Positions 28,001 through 36,193 of a stretch of 64,000 nucleotides of DNA are shown piece by piece; within the stretch, counting starts at the first letter, position 1, and each line of letters starts with the position of its first letter. The notes under the pieces are model-generated. The model saw only the letters and a list, made by a program, of their open reading frames with translations. It did no database searches and was not told the origin of the DNA. Location: the NCBI RefSeq assembly GCF_014712225.1, contig NZ_JACXBW010000008.1, positions 124,001 through 188,000 of the forward strand, given 5' to 3'. This DNA is from Pseudarthrobacter sulfonivorans (GTDB lineage Bacteria > Actinomycetota > Actinomycetes > Actinomycetales > Micrococcaceae). A program made the translations under genes and the position numbers.

Positions 28001-28118
28001 GCTTGGTGCTCCTTGCCTCGGTGAATGATTACCCCAGTTACTTCACTAGCTTGGTACCGCGTTTAGCGTAACCGGCATGGGGATACTTGGGAAGAGGACC
28101 ACCGGACTTCCGAAGGCA

Positions 28119-28212
28119 GACGCGGGCGGCTAAGGCCGCCCGCGTCAGACCGAAGCTTGTTCGCGAAACGGCGCCTTGAAGGCAGGGGTTCGCGAACAAG
28201 CTTCGGTTTTTT
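28119..28212 (+). ncRNA. Double hairpin ending in T6: terminator or small-RNA candidate
   Basis: First hairpin: GACGCGGGCGGC/GCCGCCCGCGTC (12-base stem, TAAG loop, 28119-28146). Second: CCGAAGCTTGTTCGCGAA pairs perfectly over 18 bases with 28189-28206 around a 21-base loop, followed by TTTTTT. No plus-strand gene lies immediately upstream: hutG ended 700 bases earlier and a minus gene intervenes. The poly-T end therefore implies an unannotated plus transcript, possibly a small RNA. The 278-base spacer 28001-28278 holds nothing else recognised. Confidence 0.4.
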
Positions 28213-28278
28213 GGTGCCCAACCGCTTCAAAGAGCAGTCATCTGACATCTCCAGATCGGCCCGGGTACACTTGAAGGT

Positions 28279-28536
28279 ATGACTACAGCCCTATTGGAAC
28301 GCCCCCTGACCGCCGTTGCGGCCAACGAGGCCTCAGACACCCGGTCCCTCGACCTGCAGTTTGCCACTGCCGAGGAGATGCACGAAGGACTGGACAACGC
28401 TGTTGCCACCCTGATCGAAACTGCCAAGGACGCAGCCTGCGGCATCCTTGTGACCCGGCTGCGTCCCGGACGCTTCACTGTTGCCCTGGACGAGTCAGTC
28501 CCCTTCGGCGAGACCTACGAAGCCATCGCGGCTTAA
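28279..28536 (+). CDS. Conserved-looking 85-residue protein of unknown function
   Basis: 85 residues, soluble, acidic. The N-terminal ~25 residues are variable-looking; the rest (FATAEEMHEGLDNAVATLIE, then ACGILVTRLRPGRFTVALDE) reads as helix followed by two strands. Strong third-position GC supports real coding. No family recognised. ATG 28279 lies only 10 bases after GGGTAC, so the mRNA may be leaderless or have a very short leader. A terminator follows directly. Confidence 0.7.
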   Translation: MTTALLERPLTAVAANEASDTRSLDLQFATAEEMHEGLDNAVATLIETAKDAACGILVTRLRPGRFTVALDESVPFGETYEAIAA

Positions 28537-28553
28537 TTCAACCCACCGCTAAC

Positions 28554-28600
28554 AAAAAAGTCCCCGCCTCCCGGTTCGACCGGGCTGCAGGGACTTTTTT
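28554..28600. terminator. Bidirectional intrinsic terminator
   Basis: AAAAAAGTCCC pairs with GGGACTTTTTT, enclosing an inner stem CCCGGTTCGACCGGG. Both strands have an A/T tract in the right place, so it can end the plus gene at 28536 and the minus gene at 28611. Confidence 0.88.
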
Positions 28601-28610
28601 GCGTTCAGGG

Positions 28611-28847
28611 TCAGCTTCGCCGAACCTGCACGCCATCGGATTTCAGGAAGAGTTGCTCCTCTGACGGTCCGGCCGGCACGAGCCACAACACATTCCCGCT
28701 CTGTGATACTTCCTCGACCTCGCCCGCCGCAATGACATGAGCGTGTTTGATGACTTCAACCCGGTCCCCAGCTTGGAATGTTCCCCAGTCCGAGACGATG
28801 GTCGAATGTGCGTTGCGTCTCGACAGGACAGCCCCACGTGCTTTCAT
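28611..28847 (-). CDS. 78-residue protein of unknown function, SH3-like pattern
   Basis: 78 residues, soluble. The segment GDRVEVIKHAHVIAAGEVEE, later VLWLVPAG and DGVQVRR, has the spacing of a small SH3-like beta barrel. The 87-residue protein at 40157 has a similar pattern (GDAVV, G.V.., strand, D..), but identity is too low to claim homology. ATG 28847 has only a weak ribosome site. On the same strand, TATACA about 15 bases upstream could be a -10 box. Function unknown. Confidence 0.6.
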   Translation of the reverse strand: MKARGAVLSRRNAHSTIVSDWGTFQAGDRVEVIKHAHVIAAGEVEEVSQSGNVLWLVPAGPSEEQLFLKSDGVQVRRS

Positions 28848-29007
28848 TTGAACTTCTACCCCTTTGTATACGTCCCGTCACAGCCTCGTTGATGTGACTT
28901 TTACTACATCTTCAGTTCTACTACACTTCCCGGACCGGAAATGTGCGTGTTGCACCATATTTCGGCGTTGGTCCGAAAAGTGAGCGGACACCGAAGAATA
29001 TTCCTGC

Positions 29008-30612
29008 CTACGCAAGGATCCCGACGGCGGATTCGGCAGCCAGAATCAGGTCCCCGGACGCCACCAGACGGTCAGCGGTTTCCAGTTCCGGCGAGAGGAA
29101 CCGGTCCGCGGCGGGACCCTCGACGTGCTCGCGCAGTACGCCGATGACGGCAGCACCCGCCGGGCCAGGAAGCAGCCCGCCGCCGGACAGCTGGGTGCGG
29201 ATATCGATGGCGCGTGCGCTGGTGACCAGCTCGATGGCGAGGACGCGGCGGAGGTTCTCCACGGTCTTGCGCAACTTGCGCGCGGCGTGCCAGCCCATGG
29301 AAACATGGTCCTCCTGCATCGCTGAGCTCGGAATCGAGTCCACCGACGCCGGGACGGCCAGCCGCTTGTTGTCCGAGACCAGCCCCGCCTGCGTGTACTG
29401 CGCGATCATCAGGCCGGAATCAACGCCCGGGTCTGCGGCCAGGAAGGCAGGCAGTCCGTGCGACCTTGCGGGGTCCAGCATACGGTCCGTGCGGCGCTCG
29501 GCGATGGAACTCAGGTCCGCCACGGCGATGGCCAGGAAGTCGAGCACATAGGCCACCGGGGCGCCGTGGAAGTTGCCGTTGGAGCTGACGCGCCCATCGG
29601 GCAGGACCACAGGATTGTCGATGGCGGCAGCGAGTTCGCGGGACGCCACCAGCGCGGCGTAGTCCACGGTGTCCCGGACGGCGCCGGCCACCTGGGGTGC
29701 GCAGCGCAGCGAATAGGCGTCCTGGACTTTGGAGTCGCCGACGCGGTGCGAGGCCACGATCGGAGAGTCGGACAGCACGCGCAGCATGTTGTCCGCGCTC
29801 GCGGCCTGGCCGGGGTGCGGGCGCAGGGCCGCGTGCAGTTCCGGCAGGAACACCTGGTCTGTACCCAGCAGCGCCTCGACGCTCATCGCCGCGGTGATAT
29901 CCGCCGTCGTCAGCAGTTTGCGGATGTCCGCGATGGCCATCAGGAGCATTCCGAGCATGCCCTCGGTGCCGTTGACCAGCGCCAGCCCTTCCTTTTCGGC
30001 GAGCGTCACAGGCTCGATGCCGTGTTCGGCGAGCAGTACGGCGACAGGCTGTTCCCCGCGCCCGCCGTATGTCACGCCGTCGGGCCCTGCCGCTTCCCCC
30101 TCGCCCATCAGCACCAGGGCACAGTGGGAGAGCGGGGCGAGGTCCCCGGAGCAGCCGAGCGAACCGAACTCGCGGACCACGGGCGTGATGCCGGCGTTCA
30201 GCACGTCCACCATGGTCTGCAGGACCACGGGGCGCACGCCCGTGCGGCCGGAGGCGAGGGTCTTGGCGCGAAGGAACATGATGCCGCGGACCACTTCGCG
30301 TTCCACGGCCGGGCCCATGCCGGCGGCGTGGCTGCGGATGAGGGACTTCTGCAGCTGGGTGCGCAGTTCGTTCGGGATGTGGCGGTTGGCCAGTGCGCCG
30401 AAGCCGGTGGAGATGCCATAGGCGGGCGTCTCACTGTGGGCCAGGCTGTCGATGTGGGCGCGGACTTTGGCGACGTTGTCCAACGCTTCCGGGGCGATGG
30501 TCACTGTGGCGTTGTGGCGGGCGACGGCGACGACATCCTCGGGCGTGACACCGCTTGAGCCGAGGGTGACGGTGAGCGGTTCGTGGGTTGGGGCATTGGC
30601 TGTAATGGTCAT
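29008..30612 (-). CDS. hutH: Histidine ammonia-lyase (HutH)
   Basis: 534 residues. Converts L-histidine to trans-urocanate, the first step of histidine catabolism. The MIO cofactor forms from the segment GSLGCSGDLAPLSH: here the triad is Cys154-Ser155-Gly156 rather than Ala-Ser-Gly. YGISTGFGALAN near the N-terminus carries the conserved Tyr loop. I choose ATG 30612, with TAGGA just upstream; the in-frame start at 30663 would reach into the palindrome before it. It follows hutU by 91 bases on the same strand, so the two probably form an operon. Confidence 0.95.
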   Translation of the reverse strand: MTITANAPTHEPLTVTLGSSGVTPEDVVAVARHNATVTIAPEALDNVAKVRAHIDSLAHSETPAYGISTGFGALANRHIPNELRTQLQKSLIRSHAAGMGPAVEREVVRGIMFLRAKTLASGRTGVRPVVLQTMVDVLNAGITPVVREFGSLGCSGDLAPLSHCALVLMGEGEAAGPDGVTYGGRGEQPVAVLLAEHGIEPVTLAEKEGLALVNGTEGMLGMLLMAIADIRKLLTTADITAAMSVEALLGTDQVFLPELHAALRPHPGQAASADNMLRVLSDSPIVASHRVGDSKVQDAYSLRCAPQVAGAVRDTVDYAALVASRELAAAIDNPVVLPDGRVSSNGNFHGAPVAYVLDFLAIAVADLSSIAERRTDRMLDPARSHGLPAFLAADPGVDSGLMIAQYTQAGLVSDNKRLAVPASVDSIPSSAMQEDHVSMGWHAARKLRKTVENLRRVLAIELVTSARAIDIRTQLSGGGLLPGPAGAAVIGVLREHVEGPAADRFLSPELETADRLVASGDLILAAESAVGILA

Positions 30613-30627
30613 GATTCCTACTTCTTG

Positions 30628-30687
30628 ATCGATTGCTCCGTACGGGCCCTTTTGGTGGCTCAAAACGGCGCCTACGGAGCAGTCGAT
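30628..30687. repeat. Intergenic inverted repeat, ATCGATTGCTCC family (copy 1)
   Basis: ATCGATTGCTCCGTA and TACGGAGCAGTCGAT form a 15-base stem with one mismatch around 30 bases containing GCCCTTTT and AAAACGGC. The same arm and inner motifs recur at 43732-43841. It lies between hutU and hutH on their transcript. Confidence 0.75.
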
Positions 30688-30703
30688 GCGGATGGGGACT
30701 TGG

Positions 30704-32413
30704 TCAGAGGGTTTCCGAAGCCGTCTCTGACATCGGGATGCGGACTCCGCGTTCCTTGGCTACCTCGAGGGCGCGGTCGTAGCCGGCGTCGGCATGGCGG
30801 ATGACGCCCATGCCGGGGTCGTTGGTCAGGAGGCGTTCGAGCTTCTGGGCTGCGAGGTCGGTGCCGTCCGCGACCGAGACCTGGCCGGCATGGATGGACC
30901 GGCCAATGCCCACGCCGCCGCCGTGGTGGAGGGAGACCCAGGTGGCGCCGGACGCGGTGTTGAGCAGCGCGTTGAGCATGGGCCAGTCCGCGATCGCGTC
31001 GGAGCCGTCTGCCATCGCCTCCGTTTCGCGGTACGGGGAGGCGACCGAACCGGAGTCGAGGTGGTCGCGGCCGATCACGATGGGCGCCTTGACCTTGCCC
31101 TCCTTGACGAGCTGGTTGAACAGCAGGCCGGCCTTGGCGCGTTCGCCGTACCCCAGCCAGCAGATGCGGGCCGGCAGGCCTTCGAACTCGACCCGCTCCT
31201 GGGCCGCGTCGATCCAGCGGTGCAGGTGCTTGTTCTCCGGGAACAGTTCCTTGATGGCCTCATCGGTGACGCGGATATCTTCGGGGTCGCCGGACAGTGC
31301 TACCCAGCGGAACGGGCCGAGGCCCTCGCAGAACAGCGGCCGGATGTAGGCCGGAACGAAGCCGGGGAATTCGAAGGCGCGGTTGTAGCCGCCCTTGCGT
31401 GCTTCGTCGCGGATGGAGTTGCCGTAGTCGAACACCTCGGCGCCTGAATCCTGGAATTCCACCATGGCCTGGACGTGCTTGGCCATGGAGGCCTGGGCCT
31501 TCTTGGTAAAGCCTTCCGGGTCGGCTTCGGCTTCGCGGTGCCATTCCTCCACCGAGATGCCCTCGGGCAGGTAGCTGAGCGGATCGTGGGCGGAGGTCTG
31601 GTCCGTGACGATGTCGACCGTGAGCTCGCCGGCGTTGTGGCGGCGCAGGATCTCCGGGAAGACTTCGGCAGCGTTGCCGACGTAACCGACGGACCAGCCG
31701 CGGCGCTCCTGCTTGGCCTTCAGGACCTTGGCGATGGCGGCGTCGAGATCGGTTTCCACCTCGTCAAGGTAGCGCTTGCCGGCCCGGCGGCGCAGGCGGG
31801 TTTCATCGACGTCAACGATCAGGCAGGCGCCGTCGTTGAGCGTGACGGCCAGGGGCTGGGCGCCGCCCATGCCGCCGCAGCCGCCGGTCAGGGTGAGCGT
31901 GCCGGCGAGGGTGCCGTTCTCGTCGCCGGTGAGCTTGCGGGCGATCGCGGCGAAGGTTTCGAAGGTGCCCTGCAGGATGCCCTGCGTGCCGATGTAGATC
32001 CAGGACCCGGCGGTCATCTGGCCGTACATCATCAGGCCCTCGGCCTCGAGCCGCCGGAACTCGGGCCAGTTCGCCCAGTCGCCGACAAGGTTGGAATTGG
32101 CCAGCAGGACCCGCGGGGCCCATTCGTTGGTGCGGAACACGCCGACAGGCTTGCCGGACTGGACCAATAGGGTCTCGTCCTTTTCCATGGTTTCCAGGGT
32201 GCGGGTGATGGCGTCGAACGCCGCCCAGCTGCGGACGGCCCGGCCGGTGCCGCCGTAGACCACCAGATCATCCGGGCGTTCAGCGACCTCGGGGTCCAGG
32301 TTGTTCATGAGCATGCGCAGCGGGGCTTCCGTCTGCCAGCTCTTGGCGGTGAGCTTGGTGCCGCGGGCAGCTTTGACCGGGCGGGCACCGGTGGTGAAAT
32401 CGGCGGGTGCCAT
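30704..32413 (-). CDS. hutU: Urocanate hydratase (HutU)
   Basis: 569 residues, close to the usual family length. Converts urocanate to imidazolonepropionate using tightly bound NAD+. Family signatures: [20 protein letters not shown] near the N-terminus, [20 protein letters not shown] (Gly-rich NAD-binding), [15 protein letters not shown], and [19 protein letters not shown] near the C-terminus. ATG 32413 has AGAAGGAG 6 bases upstream. It is the first gene of a hutUH operon; a copy of the predicted hut operator lies 96-111 bases upstream. Confidence 0.96.
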   Translation of the reverse strand: MAPADFTTGARPVKAARGTKLTAKSWQTEAPLRMLMNNLDPEVAERPDDLVVYGGTGRAVRSWAAFDAITRTLETMEKDETLLVQSGKPVGVFRTNEWAPRVLLANSNLVGDWANWPEFRRLEAEGLMMYGQMTAGSWIYIGTQGILQGTFETFAAIARKLTGDENGTLAGTLTLTGGCGGMGGAQPLAVTLNDGACLIVDVDETRLRRRAGKRYLDEVETDLDAAIAKVLKAKQERRGWSVGYVGNAAEVFPEILRRHNAGELTVDIVTDQTSAHDPLSYLPEGISVEEWHREAEADPEGFTKKAQASMAKHVQAMVEFQDSGAEVFDYGNSIRDEARKGGYNRAFEFPGFVPAYIRPLFCEGLGPFRWVALSGDPEDIRVTDEAIKELFPENKHLHRWIDAAQERVEFEGLPARICWLGYGERAKAGLLFNQLVKEGKVKAPIVIGRDHLDSGSVASPYRETEAMADGSDAIADWPMLNALLNTASGATWVSLHHGGGVGIGRSIHAGQVSVADGTDLAAQKLERLLTNDPGMGVIRHADAGYDRALEVAKERGVRIPMSETASETL

Positions 32414-32508
32414 GGGGGCTCCTTCTCGTGTTGGTGCTTTAGGGAAGAGGTTCTGTATCCACTAAACCCGTTTGGCGGCGGCGCAAACAGGGCTTTGGGA
32501 GGGGTGGT

Positions 32509-32524
32509 GTCCGGGATTCCAGAC
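32509..32524. promoter_or_regulatory. Predicted hut operator upstream of hutU
   Basis: GTCCGG-GATT-CCAGAC: half-sites GTCCGG and, on the other strand, GTCTGG. Near-identical to the sites at 26398, 33506 and 33574. Confidence 0.65.
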
Positions 32525-32552
32525 GTCCCGGGGTTGGTCGGATGTGGGCCCC

Positions 32553-32651
32553 GTCGGATTCTGCACCATCATTCCCCCAGGGCCAGGCGCAGCACGCGAG
32601 TTTCCGGGCCTGGCCTGGGCTCCTCGCCGGAATGATGGCACAGAATCCGAC
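32553..32651. repeat. Nested ~100-bp palindrome between hutU and the IclR gene
   Basis: Outer arms GTCGGATTCTGCACCATCAT plus TC (32553-32574) and 32630-32651 pair over 22 bases with two mismatches. Inside, CCCAGGGCCAGGC and GCCTGGCCTGGG pair with one bulged base. The right arm ends 20 bases from the IclR stop. It could be the IclR terminator, an imperfect mobile palindrome, or both. Confidence 0.65.
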
Positions 32652-32670
32652 GCCGGCCGGAACGGGACGG

Positions 32671-33468
32671 CTATTTGCCGGGCCGGCCGTGAATCCGGAC
32701 CGAGAGCTCGTCCGCCACCTTCTGCACCCTGGCGGCGAGGGCGGGCCACTGGTCCGCCGGCAACTTGTCCTCCAGGAACGTGACGGCCACGGCCGCGGTA
32801 GGCCACCCAACGTGATCGGTGACGGCGGCCGCGATGGAGCCGAAGCCGGGCGTCACTTCGCCGTGTTCGGTCGCGTAGCCGCGCTGCCTCACCTGATCCA
32901 GATGCGAGGACAGTGCCGAGTACTTCATGATGGCGCCCTCCACCTCGTGCCGGGCGGTGAAGGCTGCGGCGTTCGGGTACAGCGCCCGCACCTGCGACTT
33001 CGGCAGTGCCGCGAGGATGGCACGCCCGCTGGCGGTGAGATGGCTGGGAAGGCGGACACCGACGTCGGTCACCAGCGACGGGCGGTTCTTGGCGCGCTCC
33101 TCCACGATGTACAGCACGTCACGGCCATGGAGCACCGCCAGGTGGGCGCTCTCCCCGATCACGTCCACCAACGAAGCCAGCAGCGGCCGGCCCAGGCGTG
33201 ACAGCGGCTCCTGCCGCGAATACGCCGAGCTCAGCTCGAAGGCACTGATGCCGAGCCCGTACCGCTGTTCCTCGTGCAGGTGAAGGACAAATCCGTTCGC
33301 CTCCATCACACCCAATAAGTGGTAAACGCTGGAACGGGGCAGTCCCAGCGATGTGGCAATGCTCGACGCCGCCATGGGACCGCGTTTCGATGCCAACAGC
33401 TTGAGGATGCGAAGGGTGTTTTCGGCAGCAGGGACTTTGGACGTCACCTTTGCTTCTGTGTCTGCCAA
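32671..33468 (-). CDS. IclR-family regulator, predicted controller of hut genes
   Basis: 265 residues from the preferred start. The N-terminal winged helix (ENTLRILKLLASKRGPMAASSIATSLGLPRSSVYHLLGVMEANGFV, in parts) is followed by the IclR effector domain (SRLGRPLLASLVDVIGESAH, later ILAALPKSQVRALY). I choose TTG 33468 because GGAG lies 6 bases upstream and because both operator copies then fall upstream of the gene. The longer reading from ATG 33558 has no ribosome site and would place one operator inside the coding region. Its position next to hutU and its matching operators suggest it controls hutUH and hutG, with histidine or urocanate as the likely effector. Confidence 0.88.
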   Translation of the reverse strand: MADTEAKVTSKVPAAENTLRILKLLASKRGPMAASSIATSLGLPRSSVYHLLGVMEANGFVLHLHEEQRYGLGISAFELSSAYSRQEPLSRLGRPLLASLVDVIGESAHLAVLHGRDVLYIVEERAKNRPSLVTDVGVRLPSHLTASGRAILAALPKSQVRALYPNAAAFTARHEVEGAIMKYSALSSHLDQVRQRGYATEHGEVTPGFGSIAAAVTDHVGWPTAAVAVTFLEDKLPADQWPALAARVQKVADELSVRIHGRPGK

Positions 33469-33505
33469 TGGATTCTCCGATGTGTCGCCGTCGTCTTCGC
33501 CGGAT

Positions 33506-33521
33506 GTCCGGGATACCGTAC
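33506..33521. promoter_or_regulatory. Predicted hut operator, proximal to IclR gene
   Basis: GTCCGG-GATA-CCGTAC: first half-site perfect, second degenerate. 38 bases upstream of the preferred TTG start of the IclR gene; suggests autoregulation. Confidence 0.55.
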
Positions 33522-33573
33522 TTAAGCTTGCGCCCCTGACCTGTACCTGCCGTGCCATCGGAGCCGGGCCAGT

Positions 33574-33589
33574 GTCCGGGATACCAGAC
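33574..33589. promoter_or_regulatory. Predicted hut operator, distal to IclR gene
   Basis: GTCCGG-GATA-CCAGAC, matching the hutU site at 15 of 16 positions. 68 bases from the proximal copy, that is about 6.5 helical turns. Confidence 0.6.
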
Positions 33590-33677
33590 TATTCTCACTT
33601 GAGCGCGGCCGGGGGCTTGCAAATGAGCCGGGAGCTGCAGCCGGGAATCATGCGGGCAGTTCGGTAGAGTGCCCGCT

Positions 33678-34250
33678 ATGGACGAAAAAGAGACCCTGCA
33701 CCACTATCTGCGCGTCCGGCGGGACAATCTGCTCGGCAAGCTGGACGGACTGAGTGCGTACGACGTCCGCAGACCACTCACGCCCACCGGCACCAATCTG
33801 CTGGGCCTGGTCAAGCACGTGGCGAGCATGGAACTCGGCTACTTCGGCGAGGTCTTTGAACGGCCCAGCGGCCGGCACCTCCCCTGGCTCGACGAGGATG
33901 CGGGCCCGGATGCGGATCTGTGGGTAACCGCGGCCGAAAGCCTGGACAGCATCGTCGAGCTGCACCGGTTCGCCGCCGCGCACAGCGATGCCACCATCGA
34001 GGCACTGCCGCTCGATGCGCCCGGCGCGGTGCCCTGGTGGCCGGAGGAGCGGCGTCACGTCACCCTGCATCAGATTCTGGTCCATATGGTCGCGGAACGG
34101 GCCCACCACCTGGGTCACGCTGACATCCTGCGCGAACTCATCGACGGTACAGCCGGCCAGCGCCCAGGGGACCCCAACCTCACAGTGCGCAGCCCTGAAG
34201 AGTGGGGCGTGCACCGTGCCGCCATCGAAGCTGCGGCGAGGCAGGCATGA
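33678..34250 (+). CDS. DinB-family (DUF664) protein
   Basis: 190 residues, four-helix bundle of the DinB/YfiT type. Visible metal-ligand positions are His in LLGLVKHVASMELGYFGEVF and the pair in HMVAERAHHLGHADILRE. Such proteins include thiol-dependent transferases and hydrolases that use mycothiol in actinobacteria; the specific reaction is unknown. ATG 33678 preferred over GTG 33669 because relatives begin MDEKETL-like. Its stop overlaps the next gene by 4 bases. Confidence 0.88.
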   Translation: MDEKETLHHYLRVRRDNLLGKLDGLSAYDVRRPLTPTGTNLLGLVKHVASMELGYFGEVFERPSGRHLPWLDEDAGPDADLWVTAAESLDSIVELHRFAAAHSDATIEALPLDAPGAVPWWPEERRHVTLHQILVHMVAERAHHLGHADILRELIDGTAGQRPGDPNLTVRSPEEWGVHRAAIEAAARQA

Positions 34251-34459
34251 GCACCCGGGACGTTCCTGCGCAGATCGGGGATCTGCCCCCGATTGGCAGG
34301 CCTGCCAACAGTGCCCTCCTCCATGCGGGCATCACTTCTTTGGCTGAGGTGGCCGCGCTGGGCCGCAGGGAATTGCTTGCCATGCACGGCGTCGGCCCGA
34401 AGGCCGTGCGGATCCTCGAAGCGGCCGCCACCGAGCGCCGGCTGACGTTCGCGCCCTGA
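34247..34459 (+). CDS. Small helix-hairpin-helix protein
   Basis: 70 residues. LPPIGRPANSALLHAGITSL then LAMHGVGPKAVRILEAA form two helix-hairpin-helix motifs like the C-terminal domain of the RNA polymerase alpha subunit. It probably binds DNA non-specifically or mediates protein contact. ATG overlaps the DinB stop by 4 bases (ATGA), so it is translationally coupled with it. The spacer after it (34460-34621) holds only a short open stretch on the minus strand without a start. Confidence 0.8.
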   Translation: MSTRDVPAQIGDLPPIGRPANSALLHAGITSLAEVAALGRRELLAMHGVGPKAVRILEAAATERRLTFAP

Positions 34460-34621
34460 GGCCGGCTCCCTGCCTAGGTCACTGACTGCATTCCTGCGGT
34501 CAGCTGTAGTGCACGGTGTCGGCCGGATCGGCCGCCCCACGCAGCACATCGGCCAGCTCCAGAGTGGAGGCCGCCATGGTCTCCAGAATCTCCGCAGCTG
34601 CTAGCTTGTTCGTTGCTCACA

Positions 34622-34903
34622 TCAGCCTGCGAGGCGCCGACAATGGCTACACGGGGATGACGCGTCTGGAAAGCCTGCGGAAACTCTGGCCTTGAGGTCC
34701 GCGACCTTGGCCTCCATCCGGGCTATCTCGCTGAGCACGGCGAGCCAAAATCCCTTCTTGGCAACCGCATCGACGTATGGCCCATATGGCGACGGCGGGC
34801 TAGTCTCCGTCGCGGCGCATCTCCTTTCGAGAGCACGGCACCTCGAGCGGACTGCCTCCAAAGCTTTTCTATTTTCGGCGTCCCAGGCTGCTCGGCTTTT
34901 CAT
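34622..34903 (-). CDS. Small hypothetical protein with Cys pair
   Basis: 93 residues. A charged helix (WDAENRKALEAVRSRCRALE) is followed by GPYVDAVAKKGFWLAVLSEI, a second helix, and a C-terminal PCSHCRRL. ATG 34903 follows a GGGGG run. Codon use is less biased than in its neighbours and the protein matches no family I know. It may be real but foreign, or a remnant. Confidence 0.4.
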   Translation of the reverse strand: MKSRAAWDAENRKALEAVRSRCRALERRCAATETSPPSPYGPYVDAVAKKGFWLAVLSEIARMEAKVADLKARVSAGFPDASSPCSHCRRLAG

Positions 34904-34991
34904 ACCCCCAGCTTCCCGCGGACGCCCGGCAAACGCATCGGCCCTTCTTGTCCATGTGGATAACTTTGCCCACCCGCACCCTGGCAACCGC

Positions 34992-35963
34992 TCAGATCTT
35001 GACAACCACCTTGCCGCGCGCACGCCCTTCATGCAGGTAGGCGATCGCCGCCGGGGCTTCCGCGAGAGGGTAGATCTTCTCCACGGCGGGTTTCGCGCGG
35101 CCAGCCTCGAACAAGGTTGCGAGCGTCTCGAGGTCCTTGTAGTTCTCCTTCGTAACGAGCCCCTTGAACTTCTGGCCGGAAAACAGGGACGCCAGCGGCG
35201 CAGCCATCGAGCGCTCAAACCCGCCGGTCACTTTCCCGCCGCCTTCGCCACCGACAATCACCAGCGTCCCCTTCGGCGCGAGCGCGCGCTTCAGGACGGA
35301 CAGCCGCCGGTTGCCTGCGGTATCGATGATGACGTCGTACACGACACCGCCCCGCGAGATATCGTCCCGGGTGTAATCGATGACATGATCGGCACCGAGC
35401 GACCGGACCAGCTCAACTTTTCCTGTACTGCAGACGCCAGTGACCTCTGCGCCGGAGTCCTTGGCGATCTGCACGGCGAAGGATCCCACTCCCCCGCCCG
35501 CACCAATGACCAGCACCTTGTGTCCGGCGGCAACCTGCCCGGCGTCACGTACGGCCTGCAACGCCGTGACAGCCGAGATGGGGGCGGCGGCCGCTTCCTC
35601 GAATGTCAGATTCGCAGGCTTAGCGGCAAGCAGCGCCTCCTTCGCGCAGACGTACTCGGCGAACGACCCTTCGCAGGTGCCAAACACTTCATCGCCGGGC
35701 TGGAAGCGGGTCACTCCCGCGCCCACGGACTCGACGACGCCGGCCACCTCCCTGCCACGGACCGGCACCTTGGGTTTCTTCAGCCCGTAGCCGAAAAGCC
35801 GGACCAGGTACGGCCGCCCGGTCATCAGGTGCCACACGCCCTGGTCGACGCCCGCCGCGCGGACTTTGACGAGCACCTCGCCGTCGCCCGGCACCGGCTG
35901 AGTGATGTCCCGCAGCCCGAGCACGTCGGAATTCCCGTAAACGTCCTGAACGATGGCTTTCAT
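34992..35963 (-). CDS. Zinc-independent NAD(P)H quinone oxidoreductase-type MDR
   Basis: 323 residues, medium-chain dehydrogenase/reductase. The N-terminal GroES-like domain lacks the zinc-binding Cys set. The Rossmann fold follows with the nucleotide loop GAGGGVGSFAVQIAK (about residue 152), LGADHVIDY and DVIIDTAGN. Uses NADPH to reduce quinones or enones; substrate unknown. ATG 35963 overlaps the XRE regulator stop by 4 bases (35960-35963). This makes it the last gene of a three-gene operon with the regulator and a membrane protein. Confidence 0.9.
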   Translation of the reverse strand: MKAIVQDVYGNSDVLGLRDITQPVPGDGEVLVKVRAAGVDQGVWHLMTGRPYLVRLFGYGLKKPKVPVRGREVAGVVESVGAGVTRFQPGDEVFGTCEGSFAEYVCAKEALLAAKPANLTFEEAAAAPISAVTALQAVRDAGQVAAGHKVLVIGAGGGVGSFAVQIAKDSGAEVTGVCSTGKVELVRSLGADHVIDYTRDDISRGGVVYDVIIDTAGNRRLSVLKRALAPKGTLVIVGGEGGGKVTGGFERSMAAPLASLFSGQKFKGLVTKENYKDLETLATLFEAGRAKPAVEKIYPLAEAPAAIAYLHEGRARGKVVVKI

Positions 35964-36193
35964 GATGCTTCTCCTTTTTGGTGCGGGTATTGGAAAACGT
36001 CGTCGAGCTGCACATCGAGGACATGGGCGATCTGGAAGGCCATCTCCAGGGACGGCGAGTACCGGCCCTGCTCGATGGCAATAACAGTCTGGCGGGTGAC
36101 ACCTACCCGATCGGCAAGTTCGGCCTGGGTCATTTCGCCGCGTTCAAAGCGCAGGCGGCGGATGGAATTGGTGACGCGGGTTGGCCTCACCAT
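35960..36193 (-). CDS. XRE-family transcriptional regulator (minimal Cro/C1 HTH)
   Basis: 77 residues, essentially one helix-turn-helix domain: MTQAELADRVGVTRQTVIAI then EQGRYSPSLEMAFQIAHVLD, and a short tail. ATG 36193 overlaps the end of the preceding membrane-protein gene by 7 bases. A longer frame to 36298 is antisense-like and rejected. The operon promoter carries TGACA/TGTCA palindromes over the -35 and just after the -10, so autorepression is likely. Confidence 0.9.
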   Translation of the reverse strand: MVRPTRVTNSIRRLRFERGEMTQAELADRVGVTRQTVIAIEQGRYSPSLEMAFQIAHVLDVQLDDVFQYPHQKGEAS

